From Comamonadaceae bacterium (lineage in GTDB: Bacteria > Pseudomonadota > Gammaproteobacteria > Burkholderiales > Burkholderiaceae), in assembly GCA_947374535.1 (NCBI GenBank), contig CANCCJ010000071.1, forward strand, positions 1-12,804: a stretch of 12,804 nt of DNA. The letters run 5' to 3'. Below are positions 7,091 through 12,804 of this stretch, piece by piece. The position numbers and the translations under genes are program-made. A model generated the notes under the pieces. That model saw nothing but the letters and a program-made list of their open reading frames with translations. It ran no database searches and had not been told where the DNA came from. How positions within the stretch are numbered: the first letter of the stretch is position 1; every line of letters starts with the position of its first letter.

Positions 7091-8044
7091 ATGAAATCCC
7101 AAGCCGTCGTTTTCAACAACCCCAAGCAGCTCAGCTTGAAGGCCTTGGACTTGCCTGTTCTGCAAGAAGGTCAGCTGGAGGTTGCCGTTGAGTTCAGTGG
7201 CATCAGCACGGGCACCGAGCGCATGTTGTGGGACGGCAGCATGCCACCGTTTCCTGGCATGGGATACCCCTTGGTGCCAGGCTATGAGACCGTGGGTCGT
7301 GTGGTGCGCTCTGCCTCGGATTTAGGTGTGCAAGAGGGGCAGCGTGTTTTCGTGCCGGGTGCTAACTGTTTCTCCGGTGTCAAAAGCTTGTTTGGTGGCG
7401 CAGCCTCAAGGCTGGTGGTGGCCGCCCAAAAGGTCGTGCCAGTCCAAGAACATTTGGGTGCTCAAGCTGTGTTGCTCGCGCTCGCTGCCACGGCCTACCA
7501 CGCCGTGTCTGGTGGGGGGCAGCAAGAGCCCTTTGCTGCGCCTGAGTTGATCGTGGGTCATGGTGTGATGGGTCGATTGCTCGCGCGACTCACCGTCGCT
7601 TCGGGGCTGCCTGCGCCGACTGTTTGGGAAAACGATCTCACGCGATGTGCAGGCGCACAGGGTTACACCGTGTTGCAGCCGCAAGACGACCCGCGCCGCG
7701 ACTACAACACCATTTACGACGTGAGCGGCGACGGTAGCCTGCTCAACAGCCTGATTCAGCGCCTGCGCCCGGGTGGCGAATTGGTGCTGGCCGGTTTTTA
7801 CAAACAAGACCTCTCATTTGCCTACGCCCCGGCCTTCATGCGCGAAGCGCGCGTGCGCATCGCCGCAGAGTGGAAGCGTCCTGATCTGTTGGCCGTCAAC
7901 GAGCTGGTGAATACCGGCCGCTTGTCGCTCGATGGTTTGATCACCCACACCCAGCCATCGACGAACGCTGGTTCTGCCTACGAGACTGCCTTCGGAGATG
8001 CGAGCTGTCTCAAGATGATCCTTGATTGGAGTGCCACCGCATGA
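7091..8044 (+). CDS. bchC: 3-hydroxyethyl bacteriochlorophyllide a dehydrogenase
   Basis: BchC oxidises the C3 hydroxyethyl group to the acetyl group of bacteriochlorophyllide a. The 317-residue protein belongs to the medium-chain dehydrogenase/reductase superfamily. The N-terminal half has the BchC-like MKSQAVVF start, SGISTGTERMLW (about 37-48) and PLVPGYETVGRV. The cofactor-binding fold follows, with the glycine motif GHGVMG (156-161). The ATG at 7091 is preferred over an in-frame ATG at 6953 because it matches the family N-terminus and the longer form would overlap crtF. There is no ribosome binding site before 7091; the second operator ends 3 bases upstream. The start may therefore be leaderless, or used by read-through transcripts from crtEF. 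The stop overlaps the bchX start in ATGA (8041-8044). Confidence 0.95.
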   Translation: MKSQAVVFNNPKQLSLKALDLPVLQEGQLEVAVEFSGISTGTERMLWDGSMPPFPGMGYPLVPGYETVGRVVRSASDLGVQEGQRVFVPGANCFSGVKSLFGGAASRLVVAAQKVVPVQEHLGAQAVLLALAATAYHAVSGGGQQEPFAAPELIVGHGVMGRLLARLTVASGLPAPTVWENDLTRCAGAQGYTVLQPQDDPRRDYNTIYDVSGDGSLLNSLIQRLRPGGELVLAGFYKQDLSFAYAPAFMREARVRIAAEWKRPDLLAVNELVNTGRLSLDGLITHTQPSTNAGSAYETAFGDASCLKMILDWSATA

Positions 8045-9057
8045 CCACCGTAACAGATACAGCCACCATTGCACAGCCCATCAAATTTGTGGAGCTGCTG
8101 CGTCGCGAAGCCGAAGTCGAACCCGATGCTGTGAGCACCACCGAGGTGACCAAAGAAACGCAAATCATTGCCATCTACGGCAAAGGCGGCATCGGCAAAA
8201 GCTTCACGTTGGCCAACCTGTCTTACATGATGGCTCAGCAGGGCAAAAAAGTGCTGCTGATCGGCTGCGATCCCAAAAGCGACACCACCAGCTTGCTGTT
8301 TGGTGGCAAGGCTTGCCCCACCATCATCGAGACTTCCTCGCGTCTCAAACTCTCAGGCCAGGCCGTGAGCATTGGTGATGTGTGCTTCAAGCGCGATGGC
8401 GTGTTTGCCATGGAGTTGGGGGGGCCCGAAGTCGGTCGCGGTTGCGGCGGGCGGGGCATCATCCACGGTTTTGAAACGCTCGAAAAACTCGGCTTTCACG
8501 ATTGGGGCTTTGACTATGTGCTGCTCGACTTTTTAGGTGATGTGGTCTGCGGCGGCTTTGGCCTGCCGATCGCCCGCGACATGTGCCAAAAAGTGATCGT
8601 GGTGGCCAGCAACGATTTGCAGTCGCTGTACGTGGCCAACAACGTGTGCAGCGCGGTCGAATACTTCCGCAAGCTCGGCGGCAACGTGGGCGTGGCGGGC
8701 ATGGTCATCAACAAGGACGACGGCACGGGCGAAGCCCAGGCCTTTGCCACCAATGCCGGCATTCCGGTGCTGGCCGCGATCCCGGCCAACGAAGACATCC
8801 GCCGCAAGAGCGCCAGCTACGAAATCATTGGCCGCCCCGACGGCGAGTGGGGTCCGCTGTTTGCCGAACTGGCCAAGAACGTGGCCGAAGCCCCGCCCAT
8901 GCGCCCCAAGCCCCAAACACAAGACCAATTGTTGGGCTTGTTCAGCGCCGATGTGGTGGGCCGCAACGTGGTGCTGGAGCCTGCCACTGTGTTCGACATG
9001 GTGGGCAAGGACGAAGCCATCAAACCTTCTCTGGAAGTCGTCTACGACGCGGCCTGA
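8041..9057 (+). CDS. bchX: Chlorophyllide a oxidoreductase iron protein, subunit X
   Basis: BchX is the nitrogenase-NifH-like ATPase that passes electrons to BchYZ for reduction of the C7=C8 bond of chlorophyllide a, converting a chlorin to a bacteriochlorin. The 338-residue product has Walker A GKGGIGKS (47-54), the DPKSD switch region (77-81), and Cys135 (in GRGCGGRG) and Cys170 (in DVVCGGFG). These two cysteines would bridge a 4Fe-4S cluster between two BchX subunits. An N-terminal extension of about 40 residues before the P-loop is usual for BchX and separates it from BchL and NifH. The ATG at 8041 overlaps the bchC stop and has GGAG at 8028-8031. A TTG at 8026 would add five residues and is unlikely. 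bchY follows after 33 bases. Confidence 0.97.
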   Translation: MTTVTDTATIAQPIKFVELLRREAEVEPDAVSTTEVTKETQIIAIYGKGGIGKSFTLANLSYMMAQQGKKVLLIGCDPKSDTTSLLFGGKACPTIIETSSRLKLSGQAVSIGDVCFKRDGVFAMELGGPEVGRGCGGRGIIHGFETLEKLGFHDWGFDYVLLDFLGDVVCGGFGLPIARDMCQKVIVVASNDLQSLYVANNVCSAVEYFRKLGGNVGVAGMVINKDDGTGEAQAFATNAGIPVLAAIPANEDIRRKSASYEIIGRPDGEWGPLFAELAKNVAEAPPMRPKPQTQDQLLGLFSADVVGRNVVLEPATVFDMVGKDEAIKPSLEVVYDAA

Positions 9058-9090
9058 ACGCCGCTGCCGACACACCCACAGGAACAGGCC

Positions 9091-10644
9091 ATGACACGCA
9101 CCATCCCGATCCATCCCAGCCCCCAAGCTGCGAACCCCGCAGGTCTGCAAGGCGACGGCATGGGCTGCCACGCGGGCACCGAAGCCATGGTGGCCGCGGC
9201 CAAAGAGGCGGGCAAATCCGAAGTGCTCGACCAGTACGCCCGCGACTACCCGCGCCAACCCGATGCCGGTCCGCACGACCAACCGCAAAGCATGTGCCCG
9301 GCTTTTGGTTCGCTGCGTGTGGGTTTGCGCATGAAGCGCACGGCCACCATCCTGTCAGGCTCGGCCTGCTGCGTGTACGGACTCACCTTCACCTCGCATT
9401 TTTACGGTGCGCGCCGCAGTGTGGGCTATGTGCCCTTCAACTCCGAGTCGCTGGTGACCGGCAAGCTGTTTGAAGACATCCGCGAAGCGGTGCATGCCGA
9501 GGCCGATCCGGACAAGGTCGACACGGTCATCATCATCAACCTGTGTGTGCCCACGGCCAGTGGTGTGCCACTGCAGCTGTTGCCCAAAGAGATCAACGGT
9601 GTGCGCGTCATTGGCATTGACGTGCCGGGGTTTGGCGTGCCCACCCATGCCGAGGCCAAGGACGTGCTGGCCGGGGCGATGCTGAAATACGCCCGCGAAG
9701 AAATCATGAGCGGTCCGGTGGCCGCGCCCCGCGCCGGCCGTGGGGCCTTGCCCACCGTGGCCTTGCTGGGCGAAATGTTCCCGGCCGACCCGGTCATCAT
9801 TGGCCAGATGCTCGCGCCCATGGGCCTGGCCGCAGGCCCGGTGGTGCCCACCCGCGAATGGCGTGAGCTGTATGCCGCGCTCGACTGCAGCGTGGCCGCT
9901 GCCATCCACCCGTTCTACACCGCCAGTGTGCGCGAGTTCAAAGCCGCAGGCCGCCCCGTGGTGGGCTCGGCCCCGGTGGGCTTGGAGGGCACGCAAGACT
10001 GGTTGCAAAACATCGGTCAGGCCGCTGGCATCGCCCAGGCGCAGATCGACGTGGCACGCAACCAAGCCCTGACGCAAATGCGCGGTCTCTTGATGCAAAA
10101 GCCGATTTCGGGCCGCATCACCTTGAGTGGTTACGAAGGCTCCGAATTGCTGGTGGGCCGTTTGCTGATCGAATGCGGTGCCGATGTGCGCTATGTGGGC
10201 TCGGCCTGTCCAGCCACCGAGTGGAACGCGCAGGACATCGAATGGCTCAAGGCCAAAGGCGTGCAGGTGCAAATGCGCGCTTCGCTTGAGCAAGACCTCA
10301 ACGCCATGTACGAATACCGGCCGCAGCTGGCCATCGGCACCACCCCGGTGGTGCAGATCGCCAAGCAAAACAGCGTGCCCTCGTTGTATTTCACCAATCT
10401 GATTTCAGCGCGCCCTTTGATGGGGGTGGCCGGTGCCGGTTCGCTGGTGCAGGTGGTGCAAGCGGCCATGGGCAACCAAAACCGCTTCAACGCCATGAAA
10501 GACTTTTTCGGCGATGTGGGCGCAGGCCACGCCGCAGGCGTGTGGGAGTCGGTACCCAAAGACCGGCCTGAGTTCAAGGCTGAGACTCGCCGTCAGCTTG
10601 AGAAGATTCTGAAAAAGCGCAAAGCCGAGGAGATGGGCTCATGA
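9091..10644 (+). CDS. bchY: Chlorophyllide a oxidoreductase catalytic subunit Y
   Basis: BchY forms, with BchZ, the heterotetrameric catalytic component of chlorophyllide a oxidoreductase, related to NifD/NifK and BchN/BchB. The 517-residue product has Cys69 (SMCPAFG), Cys94 (SACCVYG) and Cys152 (NLCVPTA). Their spacing (25 and 58) equals that of the cluster-binding cysteines I recall for BchY (62, 87, 145), so these are probably three of the 4Fe-4S ligands. An extra cysteine, Cys93, is adjacent to Cys94. The N-terminal region includes [13 protein letters not shown] (21-33), and the C-terminus is lysine- and arginine-rich. AGGA (9080-9083) precedes ATG 9091 with normal spacing. The stop overlaps the bchZ start in ATGA (10641-10644), which should keep the two subunits in equal supply. 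Confidence 0.97.
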   Translation: MTRTIPIHPSPQAANPAGLQGDGMGCHAGTEAMVAAAKEAGKSEVLDQYARDYPRQPDAGPHDQPQSMCPAFGSLRVGLRMKRTATILSGSACCVYGLTFTSHFYGARRSVGYVPFNSESLVTGKLFEDIREAVHAEADPDKVDTVIIINLCVPTASGVPLQLLPKEINGVRVIGIDVPGFGVPTHAEAKDVLAGAMLKYAREEIMSGPVAAPRAGRGALPTVALLGEMFPADPVIIGQMLAPMGLAAGPVVPTREWRELYAALDCSVAAAIHPFYTASVREFKAAGRPVVGSAPVGLEGTQDWLQNIGQAAGIAQAQIDVARNQALTQMRGLLMQKPISGRITLSGYEGSELLVGRLLIECGADVRYVGSACPATEWNAQDIEWLKAKGVQVQMRASLEQDLNAMYEYRPQLAIGTTPVVQIAKQNSVPSLYFTNLISARPLMGVAGAGSLVQVVQAAMGNQNRFNAMKDFFGDVGAGHAAGVWESVPKDRPEFKAETRRQLEKILKKRKAEEMGS

Positions 10645-12167
10645 ACCAAGTCAATCCTCCGCCCAGCATGGTGGCCAAGCCCAAGTCGCCCCTCATCCTC
10701 GACCACGACCGTGCAGGCGGTTACTGGGGCGCGGTGTATGTCTTCACCGCCATCAAGGGTTTGCAGGTGGTCATCGACGGCCCCGTCGGCTGCGAAAACT
10801 TGCCCGTGACCTCAGTGCTGCATTACACCGACGCCTTGCCTCCGCATGAGTTGCCGATTGTGGTGACAGGTTTGGCCGAAGAGCAGCTGGGCCGCGAAGG
10901 CACCGAAGGCGCCATGAAACGCGCCCATGCAACCCTTGACCCTGAACTGCCCGCCGTGGTGGTGACCGGCTCAATCGCCGAAATGATTGGTGGGGGCGTC
11001 ACGCCCGAAGGCACCAACATCGCGCGCTTTTTGCCACGCACCATTGACGAGGACCAGTGGCAGTGCGCCAACCGCGCCATGTATTGGTTGTGGAGCGAAT
11101 ATGGCTTGCGCAAAGTACCTGCCCGCAAGCCTTTTGAAGAACGCCCCGAGGGCGAAAAACCCCGCGTCAATATCATTGGCCCCAGCTACGGCACTTTCAA
11201 CAGTGCCAGCGACTTGGCCGAAATCCGCCGCTTAGCACAAGGCATTGGCGCTGAAGTCAACATGGTCTTCCCACTGGGTAGTCACTTGGCCGATGTCTCG
11301 CGCTTGGTCGAGGCCGATGTGAACATCTGTATGTACCGCGAGTTTGGTCGCATGCTGTGTGAAGCGCTGGAGCGTCCTTATTTACAAGCCCCCATCGGGC
11401 TGCACAGCACGACCAACTTCTTGCGTAAGTTGGGTCAGCTGTTGCACTTAGATCCTGAGCCTTTCATCGAGCGAGAAAAGCACACCACGTTGAAACCCAT
11501 GTGGGACCTCTGGCGCTCTGTGACGCAAGACTTTTTTGCCACCGCCAGTTTTGCTGTGGTGGCAGGGGAGACGTATTCACGTGGCCTGAAAAACTTTCTT
11601 GAAATTGAGATGGGCTTGCCTTGCCGCTTCAGCGTTTCACGTACGGCAGGCACCAAGACAGACAACGCCGCTGTGCGCGAGTTGGTCAAAACGCAAACAC
11701 CGCTGATCATGTTTGGCAGCTACAACGAGCGCATGTACCTGAGCGAGATTTCGGGCGGCAGCCCCATGCGCGCGGCCTTTATTCCTGCGTCCTTTCCCGG
11801 CGCCATCATCCGCCGCCACACGGGCACGCCTTTTATGGGTTACAGCGGTGCGACCTACGTGATCCAAGAGGTGTGCAATGCGCTGTTTGATGCGCTGTTC
11901 CACATCCTGCCTTTGGGAACCGAGATGGACAAAGCCCCCGCCACTCAAGCGCGTGGCGTGGTCGCTCCCAACGCTAGCTGGCAAGACCAAGCTCAGCAAC
12001 GCTTGCGTGATGTAGTGCAAAGCCAGCCTGTGCTGGTGCAGATTTCTGCGGCTAAGCGCTTGCGCGACCAGGCCGAACAACTCTCGCAGGCTCAGGGCCA
12101 AAGCGAGGTCACCGAAGCTCATGTGAACGCTGCCAGTCGCGAGCTTGGCCTAGGAGTGGCGGCATGA
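10641..12167 (+). CDS. bchZ: Chlorophyllide a oxidoreductase catalytic subunit Z
   Basis: BchZ pairs with BchY to hold the substrate and the catalytic 4Fe-4S cluster. The 508-residue protein contains [20 protein letters not shown], in which Cys51 is the likely single BchZ ligand (equivalent to Cys35 in the numbering I recall). The block [14 protein letters not shown] and the block [19 protein letters not shown] also suit this family. Residues after about 435 form a light-independent-reductase-type C-terminal helical tail, with [10 protein letters not shown] resembling the protein-binding tail of BchB. The N-terminus is about 16 residues longer than the reference numbering suggests, but ATG 10641 has GAGGAG at 10627-10632 and overlaps the bchY stop, so it is kept. 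The stop overlaps an ATG that opens a 43-codon frame. Confidence 0.97.
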   Translation: MNQVNPPPSMVAKPKSPLILDHDRAGGYWGAVYVFTAIKGLQVVIDGPVGCENLPVTSVLHYTDALPPHELPIVVTGLAEEQLGREGTEGAMKRAHATLDPELPAVVVTGSIAEMIGGGVTPEGTNIARFLPRTIDEDQWQCANRAMYWLWSEYGLRKVPARKPFEERPEGEKPRVNIIGPSYGTFNSASDLAEIRRLAQGIGAEVNMVFPLGSHLADVSRLVEADVNICMYREFGRMLCEALERPYLQAPIGLHSTTNFLRKLGQLLHLDPEPFIEREKHTTLKPMWDLWRSVTQDFFATASFAVVAGETYSRGLKNFLEIEMGLPCRFSVSRTAGTKTDNAAVRELVKTQTPLIMFGSYNERMYLSEISGGSPMRAAFIPASFPGAIIRRHTGTPFMGYSGATYVIQEVCNALFDALFHILPLGTEMDKAPATQARGVVAPNASWQDQAQQRLRDVVQSQPVLVQISAAKRLRDQAEQLSQAQGQSEVTEAHVNAASRELGLGVAA

Positions 12168-12295
12168 GACCTATCTCGTTCAACACAACAGTAGGTGCCG
12201 CCATGTGCGGTGCTGCTTATTCGATGTCGTGGCCTTTGGCTGCGGATGCCCATCTGCGCGGGCTGTGCGCAACCCGGGTCGCAAGGCCTCTTTAA
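12164..12295 (+). CDS. Possible 43-residue peptide between bchZ and pufB, at the pufQ position
   Basis: An ATG overlapping the bchZ stop (ATGA, 12164-12167) opens a 43-codon frame that ends at TAA 12293-12295, 12 bases before pufB. Its first part (about 8-27) is moderately hydrophobic, with [17 protein letters not shown]. The end is basic ([10 protein letters not shown]). The ATGA overlap is the arrangement used for bchC/bchX and bchY/bchZ, which favours coupled translation, but no family is recognised and the length is short enough to arise by chance. It sits where Rhodobacter carries pufQ yet shows none of the PufQ features I recall. It could be a small peptide, a leader frame affecting puf mRNA stability, or non-coding. 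Confidence 0.3.
   Translation: MRPISFNTTVGAAMCGAAYSMSWPLAADAHLRGLCATRVARPL
12231..12288 (+). repeat. Inverted repeat with inner hairpin upstream of pufB
   Basis: GGCCTT (12231-12236) can pair with AAGGCC (12283-12288). Inside, TGCGC (12255-12259) can pair with GCGCA (12267-12271). The structure would sit just before the pufB ribosome binding site (AAAGGAG, about 12295-12301). Structures at puf intercistronic borders are known to set segmental mRNA stability, but the stems here are short and the outer loop is large, so this is only suggestive. Confidence 0.3.
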
Positions 12296-12307
12296 AAGGA
12301 GCAAAAC

Positions 12308-12451
12308 ATGTCCACCAAGACATCAATTTCCGGACTCTCCGATGAGGAAGCCCAGGAGTTCCACCATTACTGGATGCAAGGCGCCGTGGGCTTTACAGCT
12401 GTAGCTGTATTCGCTCACATCCTGGTCTGGGCGTGGCGTCCCTGGTTCTGA
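12308..12451 (+). CDS. pufB: Light-harvesting complex 1 (core antenna) beta polypeptide
   Basis: The 47-residue protein is the beta subunit of the LH1 ring that surrounds the reaction centre in the photosynthetic membrane. It has the typical polar N-terminus with [14 protein letters not shown] (6-19) and one membrane span (about 22-43). His37 is the ligand of bacteriochlorophyll a, in [12 protein letters not shown] at the C-terminus. Length and sequence match LH1 beta of purple bacteria, particularly betaproteobacterial types as I recall them. A strong AAAGGAG site lies 6 to 7 bases before ATG 12308. No convincing separate promoter is visible in 12168-12307, so transcription probably comes from bchC or crtE and possibly from a start within bchZ. 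The next gene is not pufA, as expected, but an unrecognised 74-codon frame. Confidence 0.96.
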   Translation: MSTKTSISGLSDEEAQEFHHYWMQGAVGFTAVAVFAHILVWAWRPWF

Positions 12452-12495
12452 TTCAGAGCCTGATTTTTAAACCCTAGATTGACGGAGTCACTGTC

Positions 12496-12720
12496 ATGCA
12501 AAACACAACATATCTCAATGAGGACCATTCGCGTGCGGATGAGTCTCAAACCTATTGGACTATTTTTTTCATCAGTTTCGGATTTCTCTTCTCGATCGTT
12601 GTACTGGCCAAGCTGGTCGGCGTTCAGTGGCGTGATCTGTTGCCCGGTGCAGAGAATGCCAAGAGCATGAGCCATGGCGTGAAAGCTGCGGTGTACACCT
12701 TCATGTCCAACATCACTTAG
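12496..12720 (+). CDS. Unrecognised 74-residue single-span membrane protein inserted between pufB and pufA
   Basis: I do not recognise this gene. The product has a polar N-terminus (1-18), one strongly hydrophobic segment (about 20-43, starting YWTIFFISFGFLFS), then WRDLLPGAENAKS (45-57) and a possibly amphipathic end, HGVKAAVYTFMSNIT (60-74). GGAG at 12484-12487 lies 8 bases before ATG 12496, and the stop overlaps the pufA AGGAG site, so it is built into the puf operon. There is no histidine in the membrane segment; the only ones are His11 and His60. It is therefore unlikely to bind bacteriochlorophyll as LH1 subunits do. The YW before the segment and A-K-L-V-x-x-x-W-R at its end (38-46) resemble YW and A-H-I-L-x-x-x-W-R of the neighbouring LH1 beta, with Lys39 in place of His37, which hints at descent from an antenna polypeptide. 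Possible roles are an accessory subunit of the RC-LH1 core, an assembly factor or a pigment-delivery factor. It does not look like PufQ or PufX as I remember them. Confidence 0.85.
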   Translation: MQNTTYLNEDHSRADESQTYWTIFFISFGFLFSIVVLAKLVGVQWRDLLPGAENAKSMSHGVKAAVYTFMSNIT

Positions 12721-12730
12721 GAGATTCACC

Positions 12731-12804
12731 ATGTGGAGAATTTGGCGACTTTTCGATCCTTTGCGTGCCATGGTATTGCAAGGCATTTTCTTGTTTGGTT
12801 TGGC
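12731..12804 (+). CDS. pufA: Light-harvesting complex 1 alpha polypeptide, N-terminal part, cut by window edge
   Basis: The first 24 codons read MWRIWRLFDPLRAMVLQGIF followed by LFGL. This is the characteristic N-terminus of the LH1 alpha subunit: the MWRIW cap that lies at the cytoplasmic membrane surface and the start of its single span. The bacteriochlorophyll-binding histidine lies beyond the window. AGGAG (12719-12723) overlaps the stop of the preceding 74-codon gene and lies 7 bases before ATG 12731, so translation may be coupled to that gene rather than to pufB. pufL and pufM are expected to follow but cannot be seen. Confidence 0.95.
   Translation, partial: MWRIWRLFDPLRAMVLQGIFLFGL

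Noticed and set aside
8026..8040. TTG start adding five codons to bchX
   Set aside because: The ATG at 8041 overlaps the bchC stop in the standard ATGA way and has a well-placed GGAG.
8533..9288. Minus-strand open frame (251 codons) opposite bchX and the start of bchY
   Set aside because: It spans two confirmed genes on the other strand and has the biased composition of a shadow frame.
8583..9473. Plus-strand frame of 296 codons overlapping bchX and bchY
   Set aside because: Out-of-frame reading of two confirmed genes; the product is Arg/Gly/His-rich low-complexity sequence.
9355..10368. Long minus-strand open frame (337 codons) opposite bchY
   Set aside because: Antisense shadow of a GC-rich coding region; His/Gly/Arg-rich product with no family features, while the plus strand encodes a certain BchY.
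12119..12304. Minus-strand 61-codon frame across the bchZ end and the pufB upstream region
   Set aside because: No ribosome binding site or family likeness was seen, and it opposes highly expressed genes; probably a shadow.
12453..12468. TCAG/CTGA hairpin followed by five T after pufB, as a terminator
   Set aside because: The stem is only 4 bases and AT-rich; it cannot be supported as an intrinsic terminator, although weak attenuation is possible.

Overview
The window comes from an anoxygenic phototrophic purple bacterium. The most likely source is a betaproteobacterium of the Burkholderiales/Comamonadaceae type (Rhodoferax, Limnohabitans or Rubrivivax-like). This rests on the crtEF-bchCXYZ-puf gene order, the style of the LH1 beta and alpha N-termini, moderately high G+C and the DUF3422 neighbour. 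The genus cannot be fixed from the sequence alone.

Left part, minus strand (1-2559): a DUF3422 membrane-anchored protein, then hemF (oxygen-dependent coproporphyrinogen III oxidase), then the 5' part of hemB (5-aminolevulinate dehydratase), which runs off the left edge. The gaps are 40 and 24 bases, so the three may form one transcript supplying tetrapyrrole precursors. A 226-base divergent region (2560-2785) separates them from a plus-strand MsbA-like ABC half-transporter (2786-4537). This meets a 63-residue minus-strand membrane protein stop to stop, and both use the same TTAA.

Right part, plus strand (4726-12804): a photosynthesis gene cluster. crtE and crtF make GGPP and O-methylate carotenoids. 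bchC and bchXYZ carry out the late steps from chlorophyllide a to bacteriochlorophyllide a. pufB and pufA encode the LH1 antenna polypeptides, and pufA is cut by the right edge. All genes point the same way with short gaps or ATGA overlaps, which fits the carotenoid-bacteriochlorophyll-puf superoperon of purple bacteria.

Five sites of the PpsR/CrtJ type (TGT-N12-ACA or one mismatch) are visible: two before crtE, two before bchC with the 8-base gap I recall for Rhodobacter bchC, and one between the DUF3422-hemF-hemB group and the ABC transporter gene. Several contain a TTGACA that could serve as a -35 box. Oxygen/light repression of carotenoid, bacteriochlorophyll and perhaps heme-branch genes by one regulator is the natural reading.

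The most unusual feature is an unrecognised 74-codon, single-membrane-segment gene (12496-12720) with its own ribosome binding site, placed between pufB and pufA, which are normally adjacent. A 43-codon reading frame whose start overlaps the bchZ stop occupies the place where pufQ lies in Rhodobacter. I saw no tRNA, rRNA, CRISPR array, insertion sequence or convincing intrinsic terminator.
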